Part shown: in pieces, positions 24,822 through 34,389 of the stretch | Layout: each line of letters opens with the position of its first letter | Position numbering within the stretch: the stretch's first letter is position 1 | NCBI GenBank assembly: GCA_015519975.1 | Contig: WIAL01000004.1 | Span: 22,168-86,167, forward strand | Direction of reading: 5' to 3' | Origin: Hydrogenothermaceae bacterium | GTDB lineage: Bacteria; Aquificota; Aquificia; Aquificales; Hydrogenothermaceae | Length of the DNA stretch: 64,000 bases | Program-made: the position numbers and the translations under genes | Notes under the pieces: generated by a model | Database searches by the model: none | What the model was told of the DNA's origin: nothing | Seen by the model: the letters and a program-made list of their open reading frames with translations, nothing else

Positions 24822-24917
24822 GAAATTTTCCTCCTGTAAATAAATTTATGACAAATTAAACTATATGTAATATTATATGGTAATAGTATGATAAATGCTA
24901 ATATTTATGAGGTAGTT

Positions 24918-25124
24918 ATGGAAGAGCAAAACTTTGGACAGCTTGACAAATGCGACCCTTATTCATCTTTTGGCGTATTTTGTAATGCTGATTCATTTTT
25001 AGAAGGAATAATTATTATCTTAGGCGTAGTTCTTTTGTTAGTCGGTACACTCTGGTTTGTAAAGAAAAATCAAGAAGCCAACAAAGATGATGAAAGGGCT
25101 AAAAAGTGGCAAAACAATCAATGA
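24918..25124 (+). CDS. Small one-helix membrane protein of unknown function
   Basis: A 68-residue protein. I chose the ATG at 24918 because it follows GAGGTAG with 2-6 base spacing; an in-frame ATG at 24888 has no ribosome-binding site. The N-terminal half carries two cysteines (KCDPY and FCNAD), a hydrophobic helix covers about residues 28-50, and the tail is charged. It is convergent with, and overlaps by 7 bases, the cytochrome c gene. It is not a family I recognise. A respiratory accessory protein is possible from context only. Confidence 0.5.
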   Translation: MEEQNFGQLDKCDPYSSFGVFCNADSFLEGIIIILGVVLLLVGTLWFVKKNQEANKDDERAKKWQNNQ

Positions 25125-25492
25125 AACTGAGATTCTAAATCTAAATAGTCATCTTCATTATAAACTTTTTTTTCTTTTTCTTTAACTTTACTTCCTTCAG
25201 TTAATACATATCTGGCTATTGCTTTTGCTTGACTAAAAGGTATCTTAAATGGAGGCATAAAAGAAGGAGGATTTATTATTATCTTTGCAACTCTTTCTAC
25301 TGCTTCTTCGCTTGTTCCGTATTTTTTAGCTATTTCAGCAAAAGAAGGACCTGTCCTTTTTTGGGTAAAATCATGACATGAAAGACAGTTATATTTATAA
25401 ACAAGCTGTTTACCAAGTTTTAACTGATTATCTTTTGAAAAACTGCTATTAAATATAAAGAGAATAAAAAATAGAAAAATTAAAGCTCTCAT
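25118..25492 (-). CDS. Monohaem cytochrome c, class I
   Basis: A 124-residue secreted cytochrome. A signal peptide covers residues 1-19. The haem site is CLSCH near residue 35. The axial methionine is probably in FMPPF near residue 79. A charged, acidic tail of about 25 residues follows the haem domain. It lies directly after the other cytochrome c gene, separated by a terminator hairpin, so the two can be expressed to different levels. Electron-transfer partners are not encoded nearby. Confidence 0.88.
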   Translation of the reverse strand: MRALIFLFFILFIFNSSFSKDNQLKLGKQLVYKYNCLSCHDFTQKRTGPSFAEIAKKYGTSEEAVERVAKIIINPPSFMPPFKIPFSQAKAIARYVLTEGSKVKEKEKKVYNEDDYLDLESQFH

Positions 25493-25500
25493 GTTTTAAA

Positions 25501-25521
25501 ATTAAAAGCCCCCGAAGGGGC
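25501..25521 (-). terminator. Intrinsic terminator between the two cytochrome c genes
   Basis: On the minus strand GCCCC-TTCG-GGGGC (complement of 25508-25521) forms a stable UUCG-capped hairpin, followed by TTTTAATTTT. It lies just after the stop of the cytochrome gene at 25528-25851 and before the second cytochrome gene. Confidence 0.85.
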
Positions 25522-25527
25522 ATTTTA

Positions 25528-25851
25528 TTAATGGCTTAAAATGAAGTCAGCTAAAGCTTCAAGCTGATCAGCTGGTAAAGATTTTGTTGTATTGATTTGT
25601 GGTCTCATTATAGCAAACTTAGCTGGATCAACATGAGGTTTGCCTTGACCTTTTAAGAACTTAATAAGTTCATCTTTTTTTCCTTTATAAGCTTGTGCTA
25701 TTTTCTTTAAAGATGGTCCAACAGTGTCAACATTTGGATTGTGGCATGCTGCACATCCTTTAGATTGGAAAACTTGTTGTCCATTTGCTGCAAATGCACC
25801 AGTTGCAGTTAACATGGCACCAGCTGCTACAGCCGCGATTAATTTCTTCAT
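25528..25851 (-). CDS. Cytochrome c-552/553-type periplasmic electron carrier
   Basis: A 107-residue periplasmic monohaem cytochrome c. Signal peptide residues 1-21 end at AFAA. The haem motif is CAACH near residue 33, and the axial methionine lies in FAIMRPQ near residue 80. A C-terminal helix LPADQLEALADFILSH completes the class I fold. Short length and sequence resemble cytochrome c-552/c-555 of Aquificales. It has its own strong terminator. Confidence 0.92.
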   Translation of the reverse strand: MKKLIAAVAAGAMLTATGAFAANGQQVFQSKGCAACHNPNVDTVGPSLKKIAQAYKGKKDELIKFLKGQGKPHVDPAKFAIMRPQINTTKSLPADQLEALADFILSH

Positions 25852-25914
25852 ACCTTTACCTCCAATAAAATTTGAAATTATATCAATAATTATATATTAA
25901 TGAAATAATTTTAA

Positions 25915-25937
25915 TATTACAAGCATTTTTTGTAATA
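25915..25937. promoter_or_regulatory. Inverted repeat upstream of hemE (possible operator)
   Basis: TATTACAA (25915-25922) and TTGTAATA (25930-25937) form a perfect 8-bp inverted repeat with a 7-bp spacer. It lies 36 bases before the hemE ATG and 63 bases before the start of the divergent cytochrome gene. The shape suits a dimeric regulator. I cannot match it to a known site. The local AT-richness lowers certainty. Confidence 0.4.
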
Positions 25938-25973
25938 TAATTATAAAAAATTTCATACATTTATGAGGAAATA

Positions 25974-27020
25974 ATGACAAAACCCAAAAATGACCTTCTT
26001 TTAAGAGCTATAAAAAAAGAGCCTATAGAAAGAACTCCTGTATGGCTTATGAGGCAGGCGGGTAGATATATGCCTGAATACAGAGAGCTAAGAAAAACAG
26101 CAGGAAATTTTAAATCTTTTTATAAAAATGTTGATCTTTCAGTCAAAGCTTCTATCCTACCTTATAAACTTTTAGGAGTAGATGCTACTATAATCTTTTC
26201 AGATATACTTACACCTTTAGAGCCTATGGGCTTTAATTTTGAGTTTAGAGAAGGCGAAGGACCTGTATTTTTGGATCCTATAAAATCTCCTGAAGATATA
26301 AACAGATTAAAACCTTTAAATGTTGAAGATGTTAAATATGTTGGAGAAATTATAAAAGGTGTAAATGAACAGCTAAATAGAGCTATACCTACTATAGGAT
26401 TTTGTGGTGCACCTTTTACTTTAGCTGCATATATGATAGAAGGAAAAACTTCTAAAGACTTTAAAAAAGCTAAAGCCTTTATGTATGATTATCCAGAGGA
26501 TTTTAAAAATCTCTTAAATAAACTTGCTGATAGTCTAATTGACTATTTATCTTTTCAGATAGAAAGCGGTGCAGATGCTGTTCAAATTTTTGACAGCTGG
26601 GCAGGACATTTATCTCCAGATGATTATAAAGAATTTGCTCTTCCTCCGATTAAGAAAATAATAGAAAACCTAAAAGAAAAACATCCTGAAACGCCTATTA
26701 TTCATTTTACAAAGGGTGTAGCAGGATTCTTAGATCATATGATAACTTCAGGTGCATATGCTTACAGCGTAGACTGGATGATAGATTTAAAAACTGTAAA
26801 AGAAAAGGTTTTCCCTGATGCAGCTGTTCAGGGAAACTTAGACCCGATTGTTTTATATGCTTCTAAAGACGTTATAAGAAAAAAAGTAATAGAAATTTTA
26901 GAAAAATGGGGAAAAGACAGCGGACATATTTTTAATCTAGGTCACGGTCTTATGCCTGATATGGAATTTGAAAAGGTGAAGTTTTTGGTAGAAACAGTAA
27001 AGAAAGAAAGCGTTAGATGA
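25974..27020 (+). CDS. hemE: Uroporphyrinogen decarboxylase
   Basis: A 348-residue enzyme that removes four acetate carboxyl groups from uroporphyrinogen III to give coproporphyrinogen III in haem synthesis. The N-terminal PVWLMRQAGRYMPEYR (residues 22-37) is the family signature with the substrate arginines. IFSDILTPLEPMG carries the catalytic aspartate near residue 78, and FNLGHGL lies near the C-terminus. Length is normal. The preceding inverted repeat at 25915 may regulate it. Confidence 0.96.
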   Translation: MTKPKNDLLLRAIKKEPIERTPVWLMRQAGRYMPEYRELRKTAGNFKSFYKNVDLSVKASILPYKLLGVDATIIFSDILTPLEPMGFNFEFREGEGPVFLDPIKSPEDINRLKPLNVEDVKYVGEIIKGVNEQLNRAIPTIGFCGAPFTLAAYMIEGKTSKDFKKAKAFMYDYPEDFKNLLNKLADSLIDYLSFQIESGADAVQIFDSWAGHLSPDDYKEFALPPIKKIIENLKEKHPETPIIHFTKGVAGFLDHMITSGAYAYSVDWMIDLKTVKEKVFPDAAVQGNLDPIVLYASKDVIRKKVIEILEKWGKDSGHIFNLGHGLMPDMEFEKVKFLVETVKKESVR

Positions 27021-27056
27021 TATAATTTAAAATTAAGTTTTGAGGAGGTTAAATTA

Positions 27057-27461
27057 ATGGCTCCTGTAAAAGAAGAAAAAAGAGTTGTAGAACTTTCTTT
27101 AGAAGATGAAAAATGGCTTGCAAAAGCTTTAAATGCTGAGGAAATTAAAGATATAGATATATCATCAATGAAAGTAAAAGCAACTGATCTTATGCTAATG
27201 TCTCTTGGATACTGTTTTGGTATTACAATACAGGCATATACAAACCACAAAGGATATAAAATAGAAAATGTAAAGATTGAAGTAATCGGAGAAAAGCACC
27301 CGCAAGAAAACAGATATGAAAAACTTACAATTAATGTTTCTTTTGATTCGGATCTTACTGAAGAGCAAATACAAAGGGTTATGGAAATAGGAAAAAGAGG
27401 ATGCACAGTAGGGAACACACTTGAAAAAGGAGCAGTTGTAGAAAAAAAATTTGTAGGTTAA
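27057..27461 (+). CDS. OsmC/Ohr-like family protein
   Basis: A 134-residue protein with the OsmC-like fold. TDLMLMSLGYCFGITIQAY carries the first family cysteine near residue 57, and RGCTVGNTLEKG carries the second near residue 120. Family members reduce organic peroxides through these two cysteines, but many YhfA-like members have no proven activity. AGGAGG precedes the ATG. It begins a short plus-strand run leading to gatA. Confidence 0.82.
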   Translation: MAPVKEEKRVVELSLEDEKWLAKALNAEEIKDIDISSMKVKATDLMLMSLGYCFGITIQAYTNHKGYKIENVKIEVIGEKHPQENRYEKLTINVSFDSDLTEEQIQRVMEIGKRGCTVGNTLEKGAVVEKKFVG

Positions 27462-27465
27462 GTTT

Positions 27466-27717
27466 ATGGAAACTTTAAACACAGTATTTTTAGGAGTAAT
27501 TGCAATCTGTATGGTTATAATAACTGTAGGAATTATTGCTGTATCTATAATTACTGCAAGCATTTTAAAAACATTAAAGGAACTTTTAATGGAAATCAAA
27601 ATAGATTATAAAGTTTTATCTCCAAAGGTTCATCAAGTAGTAGAAAATTTAGAAGCAACAACATCAATTTTTAGCTTACTTTCAATATTTAGAAGAAAGA
27701 GAGGAAAAAAAGAATGA
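27466..27717 (+). CDS. Small membrane protein with DUF948-like layout
   Basis: An 83-residue protein with one N-terminal membrane helix (about residues 7-33) and a short helical, basic tail (RRKRGKKE). The order membrane helix, LKTLKELLMEI helix, then VVENLEATTSIF is reminiscent of DUF948 proteins, which are usually encoded beside YtxH-like proteins. The next gene fits that pairing. No function is known. It overlaps the next gene by 4 bases. Confidence 0.6.
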   Translation: METLNTVFLGVIAICMVIITVGIIAVSIITASILKTLKELLMEIKIDYKVLSPKVHQVVENLEATTSIFSLLSIFRRKRGKKE

Positions 27718-28001
27718 AAAAAGAAACAATTGCTTTTGTTTTAGGTCTTACAGCAGGGATTGGAATTTCATATTTAGCTTATGAAAATAGAGAACAAATA
27801 AAGAAAAAACTGGATGAACTTGAGAAAAAAGTTAAAGATTTAGAACTGAAAGAGAAAGCCCAGGAATATATAAAAGATACAGTTAAATCTTTAAGAAATA
27901 TATTAGAAAAATCTGAAAAGTTTGCAAAAGAAGAACAGGAAGAAGTTTTATCTAAAGTAGAAGAAAAAATAAAAAAACTTGAAGAAATTGTTAAGAGGTA
28001 G
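27714..28001 (+). CDS. YtxH-like membrane/coiled-coil protein
   Basis: A 95-residue protein with an N-terminal glycine-containing membrane helix (FVLGLTAGIGISYLAYE) and then a charged coiled coil to the end. This is the architecture of the YtxH/gas-vesicle-like general stress proteins. It overlaps the preceding small gene by 4 bases and ends 3 bases before gatA, so it is probably coupled to both. Confidence 0.62.
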   Translation: MKKETIAFVLGLTAGIGISYLAYENREQIKKKLDELEKKVKDLELKEKAQEYIKDTVKSLRNILEKSEKFAKEEQEEVLSKVEEKIKKLEEIVKR

Positions 28002-28004
28002 GAA

Positions 28005-29462
28005 ATGGACTTGTGGAAGAAAAGTGTAAAAGAACTTTCTCAGCTAATATCAAATAAAGAAGTAAAACCTTCTGAAGTTGTTGAAAGCTTTATTAAAAGA
28101 AAAGAAGATATTGAACCAAAGATAAATTCTTATGTTACCGATTTATATGAAAAAGCTTTAGAAGATGCAAAAATAAAAGACAGCCAGCTTTCAGGTATGA
28201 ATGATATTCCACCTCTTTTTGGTATCCCAATAGCCATTAAAGATAATATTTCTACAAAAGGTATAAAAACTACATGTTCTTCAAAAATACTTGAAAATTA
28301 TGTACCTCCTTTTAATGCAACTGTAATTGAAAAGCTGAATAATCAGGGTTATATAATAACAGGTAAAACAAACTTAGACGAATTTGCAATGGGTTCATCT
28401 ACAGAGAACTCTGCATTCTTTGTTACAAAAAACCCGTGGGATTTGGAGAGAGTTCCAGGAGGTTCATCAGGGGGTTCGGCTGCTTGTGTCGGGGCTGGAA
28501 TCGTTCCGGCTTCCCTTGGCTCCGACACCGGTGGTTCAATAAGACAGCCTGCAGCTTTTTGCGGTGTTGTAGGTTTAAAACCTACTTACGGTAGAGTTTC
28601 AAGGTATGGACTTGTTGCCTTTGCTTCTTCTTTAGACCAGATAGGGCCTATTACAAGGACAGTTGAAGATTCTGCTATTATTCTAAATGTTATAGCTGGA
28701 AAAGATGAAAGAGATTCAACATCCAGAGATTTGCCTGCAGTTGATTTTACGCATGCTATTGGTAAAGATATAAAAGGAATAAAGATAGGTATTCCAAAGG
28801 AATTTTTCTCTGAAGGATTAGACCCACAGATCAAAGAAGCAGTTTTATCTGCAGCAAAACAGCTTGAAAAGGAAGGTGCAGAAATTGTAGAAATATCACT
28901 TCCTACAGCTAAGTATGCGATAGAAGCTTACTACATCATAGCTCCTTCAGAAGCATCATCTAACCTTGCAAGATTTGATGGTGTTAGATACGGATATAGA
29001 GCTAAAGATTATAAAGATTTAGATGACATGTATTCAAAAACAAGAGACGAAGGGTTTGGTGCGGAAGTAAAAAGAAGAATAATGCTCGGCACATACTCTT
29101 TATCTTCAGGATACTATGATGCGTACTATCTAAAAGCTCAAAAAGTTAGAACCCTTATTTATCAAGAATTTATGAAAGCTTTTGAAAATGTGGATGTAAT
29201 ATTAACACCTACAACTCCTGATGTTGCTTTTAAAATAGGAGAAAAATCTAACGACCCAATTCAGATGTATTTATCTGACATATTTACAGTTTCTATAAAT
29301 ATGGCAACAGTTCCGGCTATTAGTATACCTTGCGGATTTAAAGACAATCTTCCAATTGGAATGCAGTTAATTGCAAAACCTTTTAATGAGGAAATACTTT
29401 TTACCGTTGGACATTATTATGAAAGGTTAAACGATTTTTATAAAAGATTTCCTGATGGTTGA
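28005..29462 (+). CDS. gatA: Glutamyl-tRNA(Gln)/Aspartyl-tRNA(Asn) amidotransferase subunit A
   Basis: A 485-residue amidase-signature enzyme, the glutaminase subunit of GatCAB, which makes Gln-tRNA(Gln) or Asn-tRNA(Asn) from the mischarged forms. The Ser-cisSer-Lys triad is visible as K in [10 protein letters not shown] in GGSSGGSAA and S in [11 protein letters not shown]. Length and N-terminal region are normal. Its presence implies the indirect route for at least one of these tRNAs. gatB and gatC are not in the window. It overlaps the MoxR gene by 8 bases. Confidence 0.97.
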   Translation: MDLWKKSVKELSQLISNKEVKPSEVVESFIKRKEDIEPKINSYVTDLYEKALEDAKIKDSQLSGMNDIPPLFGIPIAIKDNISTKGIKTTCSSKILENYVPPFNATVIEKLNNQGYIITGKTNLDEFAMGSSTENSAFFVTKNPWDLERVPGGSSGGSAACVGAGIVPASLGSDTGGSIRQPAAFCGVVGLKPTYGRVSRYGLVAFASSLDQIGPITRTVEDSAIILNVIAGKDERDSTSRDLPAVDFTHAIGKDIKGIKIGIPKEFFSEGLDPQIKEAVLSAAKQLEKEGAEIVEISLPTAKYAIEAYYIIAPSEASSNLARFDGVRYGYRAKDYKDLDDMYSKTRDEGFGAEVKRRIMLGTYSLSSGYYDAYYLKAQKVRTLIYQEFMKAFENVDVILTPTTPDVAFKIGEKSNDPIQMYLSDIFTVSINMATVPAISIPCGFKDNLPIGMQLIAKPFNEEILFTVGHYYERLNDFYKRFPDG

Positions 29463-30384
29463 AAATAAAAAAATAAAACAGGTTATTGATACATTATCAA
29501 ATTATTTACACGGAAAAGAAAGGGCCATTACCCTTTCTCTTATTACCTTTTTTTCAAAAGGACATCTTTTAATAGAAGACCTTCCAGGACTTGGAAAAAC
29601 AACTCTTGCCCTTGGAATAGCAAAAACTTTAGGTCTTTCTTTTTCAAGAATCCAGTTTACAAGTGATTTACTTCCTTCAGACATAATTGGAGTATCTATC
29701 TATAAAAAAGAAAAAGAGGAATTTGAATTTCAAAAAGGTCCTATATTCCATAATATCGTTCTGGTAGATGAAATAAATAGGGCAACCCCTAAAACCCAGT
29801 CTGCACTGCTTGAAGCTATGGGGGAAAAGCAGGTCAGCGTTGAAGGAAAAACTTTTAAACTTCCAAAACCTTTTTTCGTTATTGCAACTCAAAATCCAGT
29901 TGAACAGTTTGGTACTTTTCCACTTCCTGAGTCCCAGCTTGATAGATTTATGATGAAAATAAGCGTAGGATATCCTTCAAGACAGGCAGAAAAGGAAATT
30001 TTAAAAGGCGGCAGTAAAAGGGAAGAAATTTATAATATTAAGCCTATTTTCAGTAAAGAAGAAGTTTTACAACTTCAGGAAGAAATCCCTAAAAAAGTAT
30101 ATTTATCAGAAAAAATAATTGATTACATACTTGATATTGTAGAGCTAACCAGAAGAACAAAATTTTTACATGTTGGACTTTCAATAAGAGGAACGTTAGC
30201 TATAGCAAGAGCCTCAAGAACAAATGCATTCTTCAAAGGAAGAGATTATGTAATTCCTGAAGATATAAAAGAACTTGCTCCATACTTAATTACACATAGA
30301 GTTATATTTAAAGAAGAGTATGAAACATCAGACAGGCAGGAGATTATAAAATCTTTAATAGAGGAAGTAAAAGTCCCGGCTTAA
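29455..30384 (+). CDS. MoxR-type AAA+ ATPase
   Basis: A 309-residue AAA+ ATPase of the MoxR family, thought to act as a chaperone in maturing metalloenzymes or surface complexes. Walker A is LPGLGKTT near residue 46, and Walker [22 protein letters not shown] is near residue 99. [24 protein letters not shown] and the arginine finger region follow. It heads the common MoxR, DUF58, transglutaminase order. It overlaps gatA by 8 bases, and its TAA overlaps the apparent AUA start of the DUF58 gene. Confidence 0.92.
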   Translation: MVENKKIKQVIDTLSNYLHGKERAITLSLITFFSKGHLLIEDLPGLGKTTLALGIAKTLGLSFSRIQFTSDLLPSDIIGVSIYKKEKEEFEFQKGPIFHNIVLVDEINRATPKTQSALLEAMGEKQVSVEGKTFKLPKPFFVIATQNPVEQFGTFPLPESQLDRFMMKISVGYPSRQAEKEILKGGSKREEIYNIKPIFSKEEVLQLQEEIPKKVYLSEKIIDYILDIVELTRRTKFLHVGLSIRGTLAIARASRTNAFFKGRDYVIPEDIKELAPYLITHRVIFKEEYETSDRQEIIKSLIEEVKVPA

Positions 30385-31241
30385 TAAAAATTACAAAAGC
30401 AGGCTGGATTTATATTGTTATCACAATATTACTTGGTATTGCAGGCGCAAACACTGGAAATAACCTTGTATATCTTATAGATGCAGCACTTTTGTCTTTT
30501 ATGGGAATTTCAGGATTTTTTGGAAAAAGAAATATTTCAAAACTAAAAGTTTATTTAGATTTTCCAGATGAAATTTATGCTGGTGAAGAGTTTCCTTTAA
30601 AAATAATTGTACAAAATGAAAAAAGATTTTTACCGTCATTTCTTATTAAAGTAATTATTGATAAAAAGGAAGTCTTAATTCCTTATATAGCTAATAATTC
30701 TAAATCTGAAAAGGAATTATTGTTTTTGTTTGAAAACAGAGGTATAAATAAAGTTAGCGAAATTTTCTACTGCTCGGTTTTTCCATTTAATTTTTTTATA
30801 AGATGTCTTTCTTCAAAAGAAAGTTATGAAAAGGTTGTTTTCCCAAAGCCTATAAAATGTATTTATATAGAAGAAAAAGAAGGAAAGAAGAAAAAAGAAA
30901 AAGAAGGAAAAATTAGAAGTTTTGAAGGTGAAATAGGAGGTTTAAAAGAATATACTGTCGGAGAGCCTTTAAAATATGTTCACTGGAAAGCTTACGCAAA
31001 AACAGGGGAGCTTTATATTAAGGAACTTTATACACAAGGTGAAAAGCCAGTTGTTATAGATTTTGAAAAAATAAAAACTAAAAATATTGAAAAAAAGCTT
31101 TCGTGTATAACTTATTTGATAATTAATTTTTATAAAAATAAGACTCCTGTTGGATTAAAAATAGGTAAAAAAGTTTTTAAACCAGATTTAAGTTACGGGC
31201 ATAAACTATCTATGCTAAAGGAGCTTGCCCTTTATGTATAG
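30384..31241 (+). CDS. DUF58 protein with apparent AUA start
   Basis: A 285-residue member of the DUF58 family, usually encoded after MoxR. The frame is open back to a TGA at 30321 and contains the family N-terminus KAGWIYIVITILLGIAGANTGNN, split here as KAGWIY and GANTGNN, well upstream of the first ATG or TTG (30492). The only start that gives a complete family N-terminus is ATA at 30384, overlapping the MoxR TAA as TAATA. Two membrane helices lie near residues 7-24 and 26-42. The GGLKEYTVGEPLKYVHWKAYAKTG region near residue 190 is conserved. The start choice is inference. Confidence 0.8.
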   Translation: MKITKAGWIYIVITILLGIAGANTGNNLVYLIDAALLSFMGISGFFGKRNISKLKVYLDFPDEIYAGEEFPLKIIVQNEKRFLPSFLIKVIIDKKEVLIPYIANNSKSEKELLFLFENRGINKVSEIFYCSVFPFNFFIRCLSSKESYEKVVFPKPIKCIYIEEKEGKKKKEKEGKIRSFEGEIGGLKEYTVGEPLKYVHWKAYAKTGELYIKELYTQGEKPVVIDFEKIKTKNIEKKLSCITYLIINFYKNKTPVGLKIGKKVFKPDLSYGHKLSMLKELALYV

Positions 31242-33135
31242 TATAAAATTTATAGTAAATCTTTTTGCTTTTTTATCGGCATTTATAGCTTTTTTATCTG
31301 TTTTTAAATATATAAATCCATTGTTTTTAATTATATTTTTTATTTTGTTTATAACTGGAATCTTTTTTGAAAAAAAGGCAATTTTTCCTATACCAAGGGT
31401 TTTTTTAAATATATTTTCAGTATTAGTTGTTTTATTTTCTATTTTTCGTGTATCACTCGACAATATGGTTCTTCCTGTTGTTGAAGCTCTTATTATCTTA
31501 CTTGGCGTAAAGCTTATTGAAAATAAAGAATTTAGAGATTATATGCAGATATTCACAATATCTGTTTTTTTACTTGCTGGTAGTGCTCTTTTATCTATAA
31601 ATATTGTATTTTTGCTTTATTTTCTGCTTTTGTTTTTTATAATATCAACAGGGATTATATTTCTTACGTTTTACTCCCAGGACAAAAATCTTGTGTTATC
31701 AAAAAAAGAAACCTTATCTATATTTTTAAAAACTCTTTTTATACCTTTGATTGCAATTCCATCAACTGTTTTTTTATTTGTAATACTTCCAAGAACAGAT
31801 TATCCACTTTTTAACTTTTTAAATAAATCACAAACTGCTGTAGTTGGATTTTCAGACAATGTTTCACTTGGAGATGTATCTGAAATTCAAGAGGATAACA
31901 GCGTAGCATTCAGAGTACAGATGGAAAAAACTAATCCTGAAAACCTTTATTTTAGAGGCGTTGTCCTTGATTATTTTGATGGTAGGAGTTGGAAAAGGGT
32001 TAATAGAAAAGTATTAAGAGAAAGAGTTATTTTTTCTAGAAATATAATAAAACAAACCATTTTTTTAAATCCCTATGGTAAAAATTATCTTTTTGGTTTA
32101 AATTATCCGCTTAAAGTAGTTGGGCGAAATGCAGTCATTTATGATGATTATGTTTTAGAGTCTAAAAAACCTATAAATAAAACTATAAAATATACTATTT
32201 ACTCAAAGTTATCACCAAATATCCCATCACACTTTATAAATAAGAACGTTTATCTGCAGCTTCCAAATTTATCTAAAAAAGTTGTTAAATTTGCAAAAAA
32301 TTTAAAAGGAGATAAAACTGTTCCAGAATTTGCAAATTTTTTAATAAATTACTTTAACAAAAATTATAAATATTCAATGGAAAATCTACCTTATGGAGAA
32401 AATGCCTTAGAAGATTTTTTATTTGACAAAAAAGCAGGTAATTGTGAATTTTTTGCATCAGCAGCCGCAGTCATTTTAAGAATTAATAATATTCCTGCAA
32501 GAGTCGTGGCAGGATATAAAGGTGCAAACTATAACAACATTGCAAAATATTATGTGGTTTTTAACAAAAATGCTCATACATGGGTTGAATATTATTATAA
32601 CGGTTACTGGTATTTACTTGATCCAACTCCAGCTTTAAGGCAGTCTATTTTGAAGAAAAAAGAACTTTCTCTATTATTTAAGCTAAGACTTTTACTTGAT
32701 ACCATAAACTACTACTATATAAATTTTGTAATTGATTTTGATTTTAAGAAACAAGTAAAAGTGTTTAAATATTTTTCAAACTCATTAGAATCGTTAAAAG
32801 AAAGTTTATATTTAATCGCTAAAACAGTTTTAAACAACCTCTTAGTAATAATAACTGCTTTTTTTATTGCTTTTTTTAGTATAAAAATTATTAGATATTA
32901 TTCTATACCTTTTGAAGAAAGGATTTTGAACGAATTTTATAGAAATATGGAAAAATACGGCTATATTAAAAAAGAGAATGAAGGGTTAATTGAGTTTATA
33001 GAAAAGATTAATAATAAGGATCTAAAAGTAAAGGCAAAAGAATTTGCAGACATATTTGAAAGTTTTTATTATAAAGATAGAAAATTTACCAAAAAAGATA
33101 AAAAGATATTAAAAGATATATTGAGGCAGATTTAG
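31234..33135 (+). CDS. Membrane-bound transglutaminase-like protein (DUF3488/TgpA type)
   Basis: A 633-residue protein with several N-terminal membrane helices (about residues 5-170), an extracytoplasmic transglutaminase domain and another helix near 540-560. The Cys-His-Asp triad appears as GNCEFFASAAAV, HTWVEYY and LLDPTP. I prefer ATG 31234 because the TTG three codons earlier lies too close to the AAGGAG at 31218. It overlaps the DUF58 gene by 8 bases. Family members are thought to act on surface proteins. The trio with MoxR and DUF58 is widely conserved, but its substrate is unknown. Confidence 0.9.
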   Translation: MYSIKFIVNLFAFLSAFIAFLSVFKYINPLFLIIFFILFITGIFFEKKAIFPIPRVFLNIFSVLVVLFSIFRVSLDNMVLPVVEALIILLGVKLIENKEFRDYMQIFTISVFLLAGSALLSINIVFLLYFLLLFFIISTGIIFLTFYSQDKNLVLSKKETLSIFLKTLFIPLIAIPSTVFLFVILPRTDYPLFNFLNKSQTAVVGFSDNVSLGDVSEIQEDNSVAFRVQMEKTNPENLYFRGVVLDYFDGRSWKRVNRKVLRERVIFSRNIIKQTIFLNPYGKNYLFGLNYPLKVVGRNAVIYDDYVLESKKPINKTIKYTIYSKLSPNIPSHFINKNVYLQLPNLSKKVVKFAKNLKGDKTVPEFANFLINYFNKNYKYSMENLPYGENALEDFLFDKKAGNCEFFASAAAVILRINNIPARVVAGYKGANYNNIAKYYVVFNKNAHTWVEYYYNGYWYLLDPTPALRQSILKKKELSLLFKLRLLLDTINYYYINFVIDFDFKKQVKVFKYFSNSLESLKESLYLIAKTVLNNLLVIITAFFIAFFSIKIIRYYSIPFEERILNEFYRNMEKYGYIKKENEGLIEFIEKINNKDLKVKAKEFADIFESFYYKDRKFTKKDKKILKDILRQI

Positions 33136-34388
33136 TGGGTAACATAATTAAGAAACTTTACATTGGAAGACAGCCTATATTAGATGCACAAAAAAATATA
33201 AAAGCCTTTGAACTGCTTTATAGAAAAAATCCTTTCAAAAATATAGCTGACTTTCCAAATCCAAAAGAGGCTACAGCACATGTATTATATACACTATCTA
33301 GCTATATAGAAGATATATCAGAAAATAAAGATGTTTTTATTAATTTTGATGAAAATTCTATTTATTTTCCAATTGAAGAATTCTTAAATCCAGAAAAAGT
33401 AACCATTGAAATATTAGAAAATGCCAAAATTGATGAAAGATTTATTAAAAGAGTTAAAAATTTGAAGGATAAAGGTTTTAAAGTTGCTTTAGATGATTTC
33501 ATCTTAACAGAAGATATAAAAAATCTTATACCTTTAGCAGATTTTATAAAAATTGATGTTTTAAATACATCAAAAGAACAGTTTCAGCAAATAAATTACT
33601 TTCTAAAAACTACACCTCACAGCGCAAAACTTTTAGCAGAAAAGGTTGAGGATTTAAATACATTTGAGTTTTTTAAAGAAAATAATTATGAGCTTTTTCA
33701 GGGATATTTCTTTTCAAAACCTGAGATTGTTGAAAAATCTGAAGTATCACCGTACTATGCAACATTAATTCAGCTTTTTAATGAACTTAGTAAAGAATAT
33801 CCAAATATTAAAAAAATAGAATATTTAATAAAAAATGATATAAATTTAAGTTTAAGCCTATTAAAATATATAAATTCTGCCTATTTTTCTTTAAGGGTTC
33901 CTGTAAGAAATATAAAAACTGCTGTAAATTTAATAGGTATAAAGAAAATAAGAGCTTGGATATTAATAATGCTTTACTCAAGAAATTTTGAAACTGACAT
34001 TAAAGATAATCCTATTCTTGATTTAGCATTAATGCGGGGAAAAATATTGGAAATTTTAGGTGAGAAAAATAAATCTTTAGAAAAAGATGAATGTTATCTT
34101 ACAGGAATTTTATCATTAATAGATGTTGCAGCTGGTATAGAAAAAAAGGAGATACTATCTAGTTTAGCAGTTTCAGAAGAGTTAAAAACTGCTGTATTGG
34201 AATACAAAGGGGTTTTAGGAAACCTACTAAAGGCTGTAGAATTTTATGAAAAAGCAAGATTTACTAAAGCAGATGAACTGTTAAAACAGTACAGTTTAGA
34301 TATTAAAGATATGGTTGAAGCAGAAGTGGAAGCAAATATTTATGTATCTTCTTTTAAAAAGATGATTCTTGAAGAAAGGGAGTTTTAA
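33135..34388 (+). CDS. EAL-HDOD (YuxH-type) signalling protein
   Basis: A 417-residue protein with an N-terminal EAL-type domain (about residues 1-200) and a C-terminal HDOD domain (about 205-400). The EAL domain keeps E in FELLYR, N in INFDEN, E in TIEILE, DD in ALDDF, K in IKIDVL, E in AEKVED and Q in FQGYFFSKP. EAL domains degrade cyclic-di-GMP, but YuxH proteins are often only regulators. The HDOD part has RVPVRNIKTAVNLIGIKKIR. The GTG start overlaps the preceding stop by one base. It heads a cyclic-di-GMP and KaiC-like gene run. Confidence 0.85.
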   Translation: MGNIIKKLYIGRQPILDAQKNIKAFELLYRKNPFKNIADFPNPKEATAHVLYTLSSYIEDISENKDVFINFDENSIYFPIEEFLNPEKVTIEILENAKIDERFIKRVKNLKDKGFKVALDDFILTEDIKNLIPLADFIKIDVLNTSKEQFQQINYFLKTTPHSAKLLAEKVEDLNTFEFFKENNYELFQGYFFSKPEIVEKSEVSPYYATLIQLFNELSKEYPNIKKIEYLIKNDINLSLSLLKYINSAYFSLRVPVRNIKTAVNLIGIKKIRAWILIMLYSRNFETDIKDNPILDLALMRGKILEILGEKNKSLEKDECYLTGILSLIDVAAGIEKKEILSSLAVSEELKTAVLEYKGVLGNLLKAVEFYEKARFTKADELLKQYSLDIKDMVEAEVEANIYVSSFKKMILEEREF

Positions 34389-34389
34389 T

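Noticed and set aside
24888..24917. ATG at 24888 as start of the small membrane protein
   Set aside because: No ribosome-binding site precedes it; the ATG at 24918 follows GAGGTAG.
34369..34389. TTG at 34369 as start of the PAS-GGDEF-EAL gene
   Set aside because: The ATG at 34390 is well spaced from GGGAG, and the extra residues add nothing to the PAS domain.
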